Positions 17,183-25,570 of a stretch of 64,000 nt of DNA are shown piece after piece. The notes beneath the pieces are model-generated. The model had not been told where the DNA came from and ran no database searches. It worked only from the letters and a program-made list of their open reading frames with translations. Each line of letters begins with the position of its first letter. The first letter of the stretch is position 1. The position numbers were made by a program, and so were the translations under genes. The stretch comes from Flagellimonas nanhaiensis (GTDB taxonomy: Bacteria; Bacteroidota; Bacteroidia; Flavobacteriales; Flavobacteriaceae), in assembly GCF_003382275.1 (NCBI RefSeq), contig NZ_QTJX01000001.1:1240001-1304000 (forward strand), written 5' to 3'.

Positions 17183-19042
17183 TTATAGTTGGTTTTCTTC
17201 TATTAAATCAAGCTCTACTTTAAGATTGTTGATGATGAACTCCTGACGGTCCGGTGTATTTTTTCCCATGTAAAATTTCAATAGACTATCTATGCTCATC
17301 GCCTTGTCCAGCATTACAGGCTCCAACCTTATGTCATCTCCAATAAAATGTTGGAACTCATCAGGAGAAATCTCACCCAACCCCTTGAAGCGGGTTATTT
17401 CAGGTTTTCCAGAAAGCTTTTGAATGGCATCCCTCTTCTCTTCATCACTATAACAATAAATGGTCTCCTTTTTGTTCCTCACCCTAAACAACGGCGTTTG
17501 GAGAATGTAAAGGTGGTTCTCTTTAATCAGTTCTGGAAAAAACTGTAGAAAAAATGTAATCAGTAGCAATCTAATATGCATTCCATCTACATCAGCATCT
17601 GTGGCAATCACAATATTGTTATACCTCAAGTCTTCCATGGACTCCTCAATGTTCAAGGCAGCTTGCAAAAGATTGAATTCTTCATTTTCGTAAACAATCT
17701 TCTTGGACATTCCATAGGAATTCAGTGGTTTTCCTCGTAGACTGAACACCGCCTGGGTATTAACATCCCTGGATTTAGTAATGGAACCTGAAGCAGAATC
17801 CCCTTCCGTAATAAAAAGAGTGGTCTCCAACCTACGGTCTTTTTTCATGTCTTGGAGATGGATACGGCAATCTCGAAGTTTCTTGTTGTGGAGACTAGCT
17901 TTTTTGGCACGTTCCCTTGCCAACTTTCGGATACCGGACAACTCCTTACGTTCTTTTTCGGCCTGTACAATCTTTCGTTGCAATGCATCAGCCGTTTCCT
18001 GATTTTTATGTAGGTAGTTGTCGAGGTATTTTCCAATGAAATCGTTGATATAGGTACGGACGGTGGGTAAATTCCCTCCCATGTCCGTAGAACCCAATTT
18101 AGTTTTGGTCTGACTTTCAAAAACCGGCTCCATAACCTTTATGGACACGGCAGAAATTATTGATTTCCTTACATCGGAAGCATCATAATTCTTGCCGTAA
18201 AAATCCCGGACCGTTTTTACAATAGCTTCCCGGAAAGCAGCTTGATGCGTACCTCCTTGGGTGGTATGCTGACCATTTACAAAAGAGTGGTACTCTTCAC
18301 TATATTGTGTCTTGCTATGGGTTATGGCCACTTCTATATCGTCTCCTTTCAGATGGATGATAGGGTATAGAAAATCCTCTGTATTGTTGTTATCCTCCAA
18401 CAAGTCCTTCAATCCGTTCTCTGAATGGAATTTTTCTCCATTGAAAACAATAGTCAGACCAGGATTTAGATAAACATAGTTTTTGAGCATGCGTTCCACA
18501 TACTCATTCCGATATTTATATTTTTTGAAAATGGATTCGTCCGGAACAAAACTTACTTTGGTACCCCTGCGTCTTGAAGTCTCTTCCAAGAGCTCTTCAT
18601 TAACCAGGTTACCTGTTTCAAATTCTGCGGATTTGGATTTTCCTTCCCTAGTGGATTCTACCTTGAAGTAGGTGGACAACGCATTTACCGCCTTGGTCCC
18701 TACCCCATTTAATCCAACGGATTTCTTAAAGGCTCGGGTGTCGTACTTTCCTCCAGTATTCATTTTGGAAACCACATCCACCACCTTTCCTAAAGGAATT
18801 CCCCGGCCATAATCCCGAACATGGACCGTATTTTCCTTGATGTTGATTTCAATGGTTTTACCAGCCCCCATCACGAACTCATCAATACAGTTATCAATGA
18901 CTTCCTTGAGCAAAATATAAATACCATCATCTGCGGAAGAACCATCCCCCAGCTTTCCAATGTACATTCCGGGACGCATACGAATATGCTCCTTCCAATC
19001 CAGCGAACGAATATTATCCTCGGTATATTGGGTCTGTGCCAT
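17183..19042 (-). CDS. parE: DNA topoisomerase IV subunit B
   Basis: The 619-residue ATPase subunit. The GHKL ATP-binding domain shows [11 protein letters not shown] (about 46-55), YGRGIPLG and [14 protein letters not shown]. The transducer domain follows, and the TOPRIM domain carries [10 protein letters not shown] and the [12 protein letters not shown] acidic cluster. The length suits ParE without the GyrB-specific insert. It is the first gene of a parE-parC unit, and a TAnnTTTG box lies 39 bp upstream. Confidence 0.93.
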   Translation of the reverse strand: MAQTQYTEDNIRSLDWKEHIRMRPGMYIGKLGDGSSADDGIYILLKEVIDNCIDEFVMGAGKTIEINIKENTVHVRDYGRGIPLGKVVDVVSKMNTGGKYDTRAFKKSVGLNGVGTKAVNALSTYFKVESTREGKSKSAEFETGNLVNEELLEETSRRRGTKVSFVPDESIFKKYKYRNEYVERMLKNYVYLNPGLTIVFNGEKFHSENGLKDLLEDNNNTEDFLYPIIHLKGDDIEVAITHSKTQYSEEYHSFVNGQHTTQGGTHQAAFREAIVKTVRDFYGKNYDASDVRKSIISAVSIKVMEPVFESQTKTKLGSTDMGGNLPTVRTYINDFIGKYLDNYLHKNQETADALQRKIVQAEKERKELSGIRKLARERAKKASLHNKKLRDCRIHLQDMKKDRRLETTLFITEGDSASGSITKSRDVNTQAVFSLRGKPLNSYGMSKKIVYENEEFNLLQAALNIEESMEDLRYNNIVIATDADVDGMHIRLLLITFFLQFFPELIKENHLYILQTPLFRVRNKKETIYCYSDEEKRDAIQKLSGKPEITRFKGLGEISPDEFQHFIGDDIRLEPVMLDKAMSIDSLLKFYMGKNTPDRQEFIINNLKVELDLIEENQL

Positions 19043-19081
19043 TAGTTAAGGGTTAATCCTTGCTAATATAAAATTTAGGGG

Positions 19082-19089
19082 CAAAAATA
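19082..19089 (-). promoter_or_regulatory. -7 box for parE-parC
   Basis: The minus strand reads TATTTTTG, a perfect TAnnTTTG, 39 bp before the parE ATG. The nearest useful TTG is about 24 bp further upstream, a little far for the consensus. Confidence 0.4.
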
Positions 19090-19156
19090 AAAGGAATCCC
19101 AATAGAAAGTAATCAACAGGGGGTGTTGATACTGGGAGAATAGATACTAGACATGG

Positions 19157-19268
19157 ATGCTAGATGCTAGATGTTAGATGTTAGATGCTAGATGCTAGAT
19201 ATGAGATATGAGATATGAGATATGAGATATGAGATATGAGATGTGAGATGTGAGATGTGAGATGTGAG
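19157..19268. repeat. Heptamer tandem array, 16 exact 7-bp units
   Basis: The 112 bp divide without a remainder into 16 units of 7 bp: ATGCTAG x2, ATGTTAG x2, ATGCTAG x2, ATATGAG x6, ATGTGAG x4. Variants occur in blocks, as expected from local slippage of a heptamer. It lies between the parE promoter and the terminator of the kelch/TIG gene, in the 369-bp intergenic region 19043-19411, which has no gene. Confidence 0.92.
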
Positions 19269-19287
19269 TACTAAGATAGCTGAAGTC

Positions 19288-19336
19288 CATTGTTCATTGT
19301 CCATTGTCCATTGTTCATTGTTCATTGTTCATTGTT
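19288..19336. repeat. Second heptamer array of different sequence, 7 units
   Basis: Seven units of 7 bp: CATTGTT, CATTGTC x2, CATTGTT x4. It begins 19 bp after the first array but has an unrelated unit sequence, so two independent 7-bp arrays share one spacer. Confidence 0.9.
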
Positions 19337-19351
19337 CTAGGGTCTAAAAAG

Positions 19352-19373
19352 AAAAAAGCGCCCCGAAGGGCGC
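19352..19373 (-). terminator. Rho-independent terminator of the first kelch/TIG gene
   Basis: On the minus strand, GCGCCC-TTCG-GGGCGC is followed by six T. This is a stable UUCG tetraloop hairpin 38 bp after the stop codon. The same terminator sequence follows the paralogue at 21399-21420. Confidence 0.9.
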
Positions 19374-19411
19374 CCAAAAACTTAAAAAACTACCATCATT
19401 ATATTTTATAA

Positions 19412-21169
19412 TCAATTACCGGGATCAAAGACCCAGAAATCAGAAAGTTGATCTCCATCATAACCCAATCCCACATAGGCCTTGCCATCAAGTACGAATG
19501 CAACTGCCTTTTCTCTAGGTGCACCTGGGAAGTTGGCAACTTTTACCCAAGTATCTGTAGTGGAATCATATTCCCAGAAATCATATAAATTGTTGTCATT
19601 GTCATCATACCCTAATCCCACATAAATCTTATTCCCAATGGTAAATGCAGTTGGGGAAGCTCTGACTGGTGCTTCCAGGCCTCCAATATCTGCTTTGCGG
19701 GTCCAACTATCCATGTTTGGATCATATTCCCAAAAATCCTTGACTGGAACATGATCGTCATTTTGGTTAACGGAATATCCTCCGCCAACATAACCTTTTC
19801 CTTCCTCTTCAAGTGCCACCCCAATAGCTGCATACCTTGGCAGATCAGTTTCACCACCCATATCCGCTTTTTGGATCCAATCTCCGGTGCCGGGATTATA
19901 CTCCCAAAAGTCTTTGAGAGAAACTCCCCCTTCGCCATTACCTGTCCCATAATACCCTTTGGTCCCAATACTAAATGCAACTGCATTATATCTTGCGATA
20001 CCCTCAAAAATATCAATGATCGAGGTAAACTCCAATGGTTCAAATGACCAAAAATCGGAGCCGTATCCAGTATTCATAAGAAATCCCGGGGTAATGTATG
20101 CTTTCTGGCCTATTACAAAACTAGAATTACCTATATGCCCATATCCGGAAAAATCCAAATTCAAATCTATCCATTCATCGCTCTCATGGTTATAGGTCCA
20201 AAAATCCATATCAGGTATTAGCGTTCCTCCTGTGCCTAAACCAACATATGGCACCCCATCTAATACAAATGCAGTGGCATCCCTACGGATTCCTCCCCCA
20301 AAATCTGCAATTTGGGTCCAGCTGCCATGGAAAACGGTAAAGTCTTCATCGCTATCGATACTGTTGCCATAAGACGTTGATACCACAATGGGGCCTGTCC
20401 TGGAATTTTCAGGTACATTGACCTCTATCTGGCTGCTGCTTTCGTTGACAATCTCCGCCTCTACCCCATTAATGGTAACGGTGTTCCCCGTATCGCTGAA
20501 GTTTGCCCCGTCTATAACCACCTTGGTTCCCCATTCACCTTCTTTGGGACTAAAACCATTAATGGATGGGGAGAAAACTATTATTAGGTTCTCCGAACTT
20601 GTTGCTGTTTGGTCTCCTACAACCACTTTGATCTTTCCGGTAGTGGCATCTGCTGGCACTTGAATCTTAATTTGGGCTGTATTAAACCAATCTATAGAAG
20701 CTTGCACCTCATTGATATATACGGATATCTGTTGGTTATCTGACCCAAAATTGGAGCCTTCAATGGTCACAAAGTCCCCTTTGGTCACGATAGGTGGTGA
20801 AAAGCCCGTTATCTGAGGAGCAGGCTGTGGTTCCAATACTGTAAAGTCAGAACTACTGGTGGCGGTACTGCTGCCCACCGTTACCGTGATCTTGCCCGTG
20901 GTGGCACCATTTGGTACAGTGGTCTTGAGCTGTGTGGCCGTGGCACTGGTCACCGTGGCCGTGGTGCCGTTGAACTTCACCGTGTTGGCACTGGCCTTGG
21001 TGTTGAAGTTTTTTCCAATGATGGACACCTCGGCATCGGGTTCTCCCATTTCTGGGCTAAAACTCGAAATGGACACTTCCGGGTCGGGCGTCGGGTCATC
21101 ATCCTTTCCGCAGGAGACATAAAAAATTAGGGCCAAGAGCGATAGGCCGAACAGTATCTTTTTTTTCAT
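19412..21169 (-). CDS. IPT/TIG and kelch-repeat lipoprotein, paralogue 1
   Basis: A 585-residue outer-surface lipoprotein: a signal peptide with lipobox IFYVSCGKDD (Cys about 20), three IPT/TIG immunoglobulin-like domains (about 32-115, 118-205, 206-285), then five or more kelch-type blades (about 290-585) with repeated FWEYDP and KAYVGLGYD motifs. It probably forms a beta-propeller that binds a ligand or polymer at the cell surface; no catalytic residues are seen. I start at ATG 21169; an in-frame extension to 21247 lacks a signal peptide. The first TIG domain is near-identical to that of the neighbouring paralogue (143 bp without a mismatch). No type IX sorting domain is visible at the C-terminus. 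Confidence 0.85.
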   Translation of the reverse strand: MKKKILFGLSLLALIFYVSCGKDDDPTPDPEVSISSFSPEMGEPDAEVSIIGKNFNTKASANTVKFNGTTATVTSATATQLKTTVPNGATTGKITVTVGSSTATSSSDFTVLEPQPAPQITGFSPPIVTKGDFVTIEGSNFGSDNQQISVYINEVQASIDWFNTAQIKIQVPADATTGKIKVVVGDQTATSSENLIIVFSPSINGFSPKEGEWGTKVVIDGANFSDTGNTVTINGVEAEIVNESSSQIEVNVPENSRTGPIVVSTSYGNSIDSDEDFTVFHGSWTQIADFGGGIRRDATAFVLDGVPYVGLGTGGTLIPDMDFWTYNHESDEWIDLNLDFSGYGHIGNSSFVIGQKAYITPGFLMNTGYGSDFWSFEPLEFTSIIDIFEGIARYNAVAFSIGTKGYYGTGNGEGGVSLKDFWEYNPGTGDWIQKADMGGETDLPRYAAIGVALEEEGKGYVGGGYSVNQNDDHVPVKDFWEYDPNMDSWTRKADIGGLEAPVRASPTAFTIGNKIYVGLGYDDNDNNLYDFWEYDSTTDTWVKVANFPGAPREKAVAFVLDGKAYVGLGYDGDQLSDFWVFDPGN

Positions 21170-21287
21170 GGTCAATTGATTTTTTGGGTTCAAAAATTGT
21201 CTTAAACCCCTAAATTCTGGATTTTGACCGTGGTTTTGCCCTGCCAATGGACGAATGCCCGATTTGAATTGATGGATTAGGTCATGG

Positions 21288-21385
21288 ATGTTAGATGTGA
21301 GATGCTAGATGCTAGATATGAGACTTGAGACTTGAGACTTGAGACTTGAGATGTGAGATGTGAGATGTGAGATTTGGGATATGAG
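21288..21385. repeat. Heptamer tandem array, 14 units, between the paralogues
   Basis: Ninety-eight bp in perfect 7-bp register: ATGTTAG, ATGTGAG, ATGCTAG x2, ATATGAG, ACTTGAG x4, ATGTGAG x3, ATTTGGG, ATATGAG. It lies between the terminator of paralogue 2 and the upstream region of paralogue 1. Homology between the two paralogue upstream regions stops at the array edge. Confidence 0.92.
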
Positions 21386-21398
21386 AGGTCCTGAAAAG

Positions 21399-21420
21399 AA
21401 AAAAGCGCCCCGAAGGGCGC
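21399..21420 (-). terminator. Rho-independent terminator of the second kelch/TIG gene
   Basis: Same hairpin as at 19352-19373 (GCGCCC, TTCG loop, GGGCGC, then six T on the minus strand), 34 bp after the stop codon. The shared terminator shows that the duplication covered leader, gene and terminator. Confidence 0.9.
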
Positions 21421-21454
21421 GCTAAATATTATTCATATCAGAAGTTAGCTATCA

Positions 21455-22996
21455 CTACAATTTTTTGCGTGGTTCAAATATCCATAATTCTGAAGTGAAT
21501 TGAGCATTTGCCAAACCTAGCCCAACAAATCCTTTCCCATCAACTCCATGAGCAATTGGGCTAACCCATTCTGATATTCCTTGTGGAGTCATCAATTCGT
21601 TCCAACCACCATTGCCTTCCGCATCATATTCCCAAAAGTCTTCATAATAGGAGGCTTGGTTGTTCACATACGTAGAACCATAACCGATGTATCCTTTACT
21701 GCCCACTGAAAAAGCAAATGCATAGAGTCTTTCATTGGGAATTGATGCTAATTGGCCCCAACTATCTTCCGCTGGTTCATATTGCCAGAATTCGGAGGAG
21801 CCTTCACTTCCTCCGGTCATCCCTAAATGAATGTAAGCTTTGTTGTTTATCACAAAACTAGTACCCAGTTCAAATGGAGAGCCAATGAAATCCTGCTTAG
21901 ATGTCCAGCTATCATCTGTTGGGTCATATTCCCATACTTCAGCAACACTCTCTGTTCCTTCCCCTGTATCAAATCCACCACCCACGATATAGCCAAGTCC
22001 ATTTATGCTAAAACCTGTCGCCTTTTGCTTACCGGCACCTGGAAATGGAGCATCCATCAAGGTCCAAGAACCTCCATCTCCATTGTTGGGGTCATACTCC
22101 CAAACTTCGGAGGAATCCCCATTTTGCAAAGAATTACCTCCAACAATGTATGCCTTTTTATTTATTACAAACGATGTAGACGTTGTTAACTTGTCATCCA
22201 TAGCCATAGGAAAATTTGTTTTTTTGCTCCAGCTATCCGAAGTTGTGTCATAGCCCCATAACTCATGATCCGTTAAATGATCCGAAGTTGAACCAAGGCC
22301 TGAGTAGATTATGCCATCAATAACAAAACTCACCCCAAAAACCCTTCCTTCCTCATTGGGGTAACTTTCGACCTGCGTCCATTTTGCAGGCGAAAATACT
22401 TCAAACTCCTCTGTGCTTGTCACTGTCGTCCCGTCCGTGGTCACGCTAATTTTTGCAGAGACAGCATTGTCAGGTACAGTCACTGTCAGCTCATCGGCCT
22501 TCGCCGTGACCACTTCAGCCTCTACGGTACCGAACTTGACCACATTTTCACCTGCTGTGGTGCTGAAATTTGTTCCCGTTAAAATTACGCTACTGCCACG
22601 TTCTCCTTCCATGGGCTGGAAACCGGTTATCTGAAGAGCAGGTTGTGGTTCCAATACAGTAAAGTCAGAACTACTGGTGGCGGTACTGCTGCCCACCGTT
22701 ACCGTGATCTTGCCCGTGGTGGCACCATTTGGTACAGTGGTCTTGAGCTGTGTGGCCGTGGCACTGGTCACCGTGGCCGTGGTGCCGTTGAACTTCACCG
22801 TATTACCACTGGCCGTTTTGCCAAAATTTTTACCAATTAAGGTCACCTCGGTACCGGGTTCCCCTGACCCCGGGGAAAAACTTGTGATTTCCACTTCCTC
22901 TTGTTCCGGGGTTGTTGTGGAGTCGTCATCCTTTCCACAGGAAACATAAAAAATTAGGGCCAATAACGATAGGCCGAACAGTATCTTTTTTTTCAT
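21455..22996 (-). CDS. IPT/TIG and kelch-repeat lipoprotein, paralogue 2
   Basis: A 513-residue paralogue of the gene downstream. The signal peptide and lipobox (IFYVSCGKDD) are almost the same. Two IPT/TIG domains (about 35-117 and 118-200) replace three, and about five kelch-type blades follow (about 205-513) with motifs such as VWEYDP and FWQYEP. The TIG module shared with paralogue 1 is identical over 143 bp (22659-22801 against 20841-20983), while the kelch parts have diverged strongly. It is likely a surface lipoprotein with a binding propeller; the ligand is unknown. The ATG at 22996 is chosen over the one at 23002 because the paralogue starts at the same MKKKILFG. Confidence 0.85.
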   Translation of the reverse strand: MKKKILFGLSLLALIFYVSCGKDDDSTTTPEQEEVEITSFSPGSGEPGTEVTLIGKNFGKTASGNTVKFNGTTATVTSATATQLKTTVPNGATTGKITVTVGSSTATSSSDFTVLEPQPALQITGFQPMEGERGSSVILTGTNFSTTAGENVVKFGTVEAEVVTAKADELTVTVPDNAVSAKISVTTDGTTVTSTEEFEVFSPAKWTQVESYPNEEGRVFGVSFVIDGIIYSGLGSTSDHLTDHELWGYDTTSDSWSKKTNFPMAMDDKLTTSTSFVINKKAYIVGGNSLQNGDSSEVWEYDPNNGDGGSWTLMDAPFPGAGKQKATGFSINGLGYIVGGGFDTGEGTESVAEVWEYDPTDDSWTSKQDFIGSPFELGTSFVINNKAYIHLGMTGGSEGSSEFWQYEPAEDSWGQLASIPNERLYAFAFSVGSKGYIGYGSTYVNNQASYYEDFWEYDAEGNGGWNELMTPQGISEWVSPIAHGVDGKGFVGLGLANAQFTSELWIFEPRKKL

Positions 22997-23112
22997 CGTC
23001 AATTGATTTAGGGTTCAAAAATTGTCTTAAACCCCTAAATTCTAGATTTTGACCATGGTTTTGCCCTGCCAATGGACGGATGCCCATTTTGAATTGATGG
23101 ATGGGAGAATAG

Positions 23113-23140
23113 ATGTGAGATGTGAGATGTGAGATGTGAG
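23113..23140. repeat. Short heptamer array upstream of paralogue 2, 4 units
   Basis: ATGTGAG is repeated four times without error. It is about 117 bp upstream of the paralogue-2 start, the same place that the 14-unit array has for paralogue 1. Confidence 0.9.
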
Positions 23141-23223
23141 AAATCTAAACGCTACACTCTACTTTCAGTACCCTTCACCAAAAAAACCTTTACCCTTCGC
23201 CCCGGAATCTAACCCTAAACTAG

Positions 23224-23279
23224 ACTTGAGATATGGGATTTGAGAATTCTGGTATCTGATGTCTGAAATCTAAAATCTG
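23224..23279. repeat. Degenerate heptamer array at the 3' end of ychF
   Basis: Eight consecutive 7-bp blocks keep register but vary: ACTTGAG, ATATGGG, ATTTGAG, AATTCTG, GTATCTG, ATGTCTG, AAATCTA, AAATCTG. It ends 9 bp from the ychF stop codon. It looks like a decayed form of the neighbouring arrays. Confidence 0.6.
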
Positions 23280-23288
23280 ATGAGGCAA

Positions 23289-24383
23289 TCACACATTAAA
23301 CCTAAAATGCATCACATCCCCATCTTGCACAATGTATTCCTTCCCCTCCACTCGCATGCGGCCAGCTTCTTTTACTTTGGCCTCGCTGCCATGTTTTACA
23401 TAATCATCATAGGAAATGACCTCGGCGCGGATGAATCCTTTTTCAAAATCTGTATGGATGACCCCAGCCGCTTGAGGAGCTGTGGCCCCAACCGGAATGG
23501 TCCAAGCCCTAACTTCCTTCTTTCCCGCAGTGAAATAGGTTTCTAGGTCTAATAGTTTATATGCTCCACGGATAAGTTTTGCCGAACCTGGTTCTGAAAG
23601 CCCCAAATCCTCCAAAAACATTTGTCGCTCCTCGTAGGTTTCCAATTCCGTTATATCTGCTTCGGTGCCTACGGCTAAAAAGATGACCTCCGCATTTTCA
23701 TTTGTCACGGCTTGCTTTACTTTCTCAACATAAGCATTTCCGTCAACAGCAGATTCTTCATCAACATTACAAACATACATTACAGGTTTGTCCGTAATCA
23801 ACTGTAACGGCTTTACATACTCCAATCTGTCATCTTCTCCAACCTCAATGGCCCTGATGGACATCCCTGCTTCCAAGCCTTCTTTTAACTTTGTTAAAAC
23901 GGCCTCTTCTTTCTGAGCTTCCTTGTTACCAGTTTTAGCGGCACGTTTTACTTTGTCCAGCTTTTTCTCAACACTTTCCAAATCCTTTAGTTGAAGCTCC
24001 ATGTCAATGGTTTCTTTATCACGAATAGGATCTACGGAACCATCTACATGGACTACATTGTCATTGTCAAAACAACGAAGGACATGAAGAATGGCGTCGG
24101 TTTCACGAATATTCCCCAAAAACTGGTTCCCAAGTCCCTCTCCCTTGCTAGCTCCTTTTACCAAACCTGCAATGTCTACGATTTCCACAGTAGCAGGAAT
24201 CACACGTTCCGGCTCTACAAGCTCTTCCAATTTTTCCAATCGGGCGTCAGGAACATTCACCACCCCAATATTGGGTTCAATGGTACAAAAAGGAAAATTG
24301 GCACTTTGTGCCTTTGCATTGGACAAACAATTGAACAGGGTTGATTTACCAACATTGGGCAATCCTACGATACCGGCTTTCAT
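23289..24383 (-). CDS. ychF: Obg-like ATPase YchF
   Basis: A 364-residue TRAFAC-class P-loop ATPase that binds ribosomes and is involved in stress and translation quality. The G1 motif is GLPNVGKST at residues 5-13, and the base-specificity motif is the NVDE type (CNVDEES), which favours ATP over GTP. A coiled-coil insert (about 125-200) and a C-terminal TGS domain (about 278-362) are present. The start is the ATG at 24381-24383. A TAnnTTTG box about 125 bp upstream implies a leader that contains degenerate 7-bp repeats. Confidence 0.95.
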   Translation of the reverse strand: MKAGIVGLPNVGKSTLFNCLSNAKAQSANFPFCTIEPNIGVVNVPDARLEKLEELVEPERVIPATVEIVDIAGLVKGASKGEGLGNQFLGNIRETDAILHVLRCFDNDNVVHVDGSVDPIRDKETIDMELQLKDLESVEKKLDKVKRAAKTGNKEAQKEEAVLTKLKEGLEAGMSIRAIEVGEDDRLEYVKPLQLITDKPVMYVCNVDEESAVDGNAYVEKVKQAVTNENAEVIFLAVGTEADITELETYEERQMFLEDLGLSEPGSAKLIRGAYKLLDLETYFTAGKKEVRAWTIPVGATAPQAAGVIHTDFEKGFIRAEVISYDDYVKHGSEAKVKEAGRMRVEGKEYIVQDGDVMHFRFNV

Positions 24384-24390
24384 TAATTAG

Positions 24391-24432
24391 ATTTCAGATA
24401 TTAGACATGAGATTTCAGAAAACAGCCTTCAG
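24391..24432. repeat. Degenerate heptamer array in the ychF leader
   Basis: Six blocks in 7-bp register, all ending in AG: ATTTCAG, ATATTAG, ACATGAG, ATTTCAG, AAAACAG, CCTTCAG. It begins 8 bp upstream of the ychF ATG. Confidence 0.55.
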
Positions 24433-24507
24433 GTAACATAAGATTTCAGGGAGTAACTACTGATATCTGGTAAGTGTTAATTGATAACTGCTAATGAATC
24501 AAGGCTG

Positions 24508-24515
24508 CAAATATA
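24508..24515 (-). promoter_or_regulatory. -7 box for ychF
   Basis: The minus strand reads TATATTTG, a perfect TAnnTTTG, 124 bp before the ychF ATG. A TTC, not TTG, lies about 20 bp upstream. Confidence 0.4.
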
Positions 24516-24551
24516 AGTTGAAGTTTTTGTTTATGAACGCTCGGTCTTATC

Positions 24552-24680
24552 CTAGTATCCTTTGATCAAAAGATAGAACCCGATTACAAAAATGGCCAGA
24601 ATGGCCAATATGACCACCAATGAAAGGATACAGCCCAATTGTTTCCAGAAACCTCTATATTCTTTCTCCTTTTTTTCCAT
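24552..24680 (-). CDS. 42-residue single-pass membrane peptide
   Basis: The frame from ATG (complement of 24678-24680) to TAG (complement of 24552-24554) gives a charged N-terminus (MEKKEKEYRG), a short amphipathic stretch with FWKQLG, one strong membrane helix (about residues 17-38, rich in Val, Ile, Leu) and a tail KGY. This is a sensible small membrane protein rather than a random frame, but I recognise no family and coding potential is judged from composition only. It lies in the 407-bp stretch 24384-24790, whose only other contents are the heptamer blocks and promoter boxes. Confidence 0.5.
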   Translation of the reverse strand: MEKKEKEYRGFWKQLGCILSLVVILAILAIFVIGFYLLIKGY

Positions 24681-24778
24681 GCGTTCATTTTACAAGACCA
24701 CGCAAAAGTAATAAGAAAAACCACGACGGTTATTTAGTTGAATAAAGCATTTCTCTGCGCAATTCTCCTCTCAATTCT

Positions 24779-24786
24779 TAAATTTG
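24779..24786 (+). promoter_or_regulatory. -7 box directly before the agmatinase-family gene
   Basis: TAAATTTG, a perfect TAnnTTTG, ends 4 bp before the ATG at 24791. Transcription starting about 5-8 nt after the box would begin at or just inside the start codon, giving a leaderless message. No -33 TTG is seen. Confidence 0.45.
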
Positions 24787-24790
24787 GCAC

Positions 24791-25567
24791 ATGGGTAAAA
24801 TCACAATTCAGGGAATTCTATATGATGAAAAGTCCTCTTTTTTAAAAGGACCTAGTTTGGCCCCGCCATTGATTCGGAAGGCTTATCACAGTGAATCAGC
24901 AAACTATTATGCAGAAGATGGCAGTTTCATAACCCCTGAGTTGTTCTTAGATACCGGGGACCATAAAATCAAGGAGTATTTTGATATCTCGGTTAAGACA
25001 GCAAAACATCTGGAAATTGGGAATCCCATGATTACCTTGGGCGGTGACCATTCCATTACCTATCCCATAATCCAGGCATTTCGCTCCGTCCATGGAAAAA
25101 TGGACATTTTGCACATTGATGCCCACGGAGACCTCTATGAAAGTTTTGAAGGCGACCCCCATTCACATGCATGTCCCTTTTATAATATTATGAAAAATGG
25201 ACTTGCGGAAAATTTGTATCAAGTCGGCATTCGTACCTTGAATGATTCGCAACGGGCCAATGCTAAAAAATTCGGAGTAAAAATCAATGAGATGAGGGAC
25301 TTCGCATCTTTCAAAATGCCAACTTTTAAAAACCCTTTATATCTTTCTTTTGATATGGACGCACTGGACCCAGCATTTGCACCAGGGGTTTCTCATCACG
25401 AGCCTGGAGGGTTGAATACTAGGCAAGTAATCGATATCATTCAAAAGATTGAAGTTCCAATATTAGGTGCAGATATAGTTGAATACAATCCTACAAGGGA
25501 CATCAACGACATGACCGCCATGGTCTGCGCAAAAATATTCAGGGAAATAGCTGCTAAAATGCTTTAG
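24791..25567 (+). CDS. Agmatinase/arginase-family ureohydrolase
   Basis: A 258-residue binuclear manganese ureohydrolase. All metal ligands are in place: His87 in TLGGDHSIT, Asp110/His112/Asp114 in HIDAHGDLY, and Asp188/Asp190 in LSFDMDALDP. The substrate could be agmatine (giving putrescine and urea), arginine or a related guanidine. Length and motif set fit the agmatinase subgroup best, but the substrate cannot be read with certainty. The gene starts immediately after a -7 box and converges on a ferredoxin gene with a 3-bp gap. Confidence 0.88.
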   Translation: MGKITIQGILYDEKSSFLKGPSLAPPLIRKAYHSESANYYAEDGSFITPELFLDTGDHKIKEYFDISVKTAKHLEIGNPMITLGGDHSITYPIIQAFRSVHGKMDILHIDAHGDLYESFEGDPHSHACPFYNIMKNGLAENLYQVGIRTLNDSQRANAKKFGVKINEMRDFASFKMPTFKNPLYLSFDMDALDPAFAPGVSHHEPGGLNTRQVIDIIQKIEVPILGADIVEYNPTRDINDMTAMVCAKIFREIAAKML

Positions 25568-25570
25568 CAT

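Noticed and set aside
14533..19042. DNA gyrase subunits instead of topoisomerase IV
   Set aside because: Subunit lengths and the absence of a GyrB-type insert, with the parE-parC order, fit topoisomerase IV better. A separate gyrase is expected elsewhere.
19157..19336. CRISPR array
   Set aside because: Units are 7 bp with no spacers, and no cas genes are near.
21170..21247. Longer start of kelch/TIG paralogue 1 at 21247
   Set aside because: It puts 26 residues before a clear signal peptide; the paralogue starts at the equivalent MKKKILFG.
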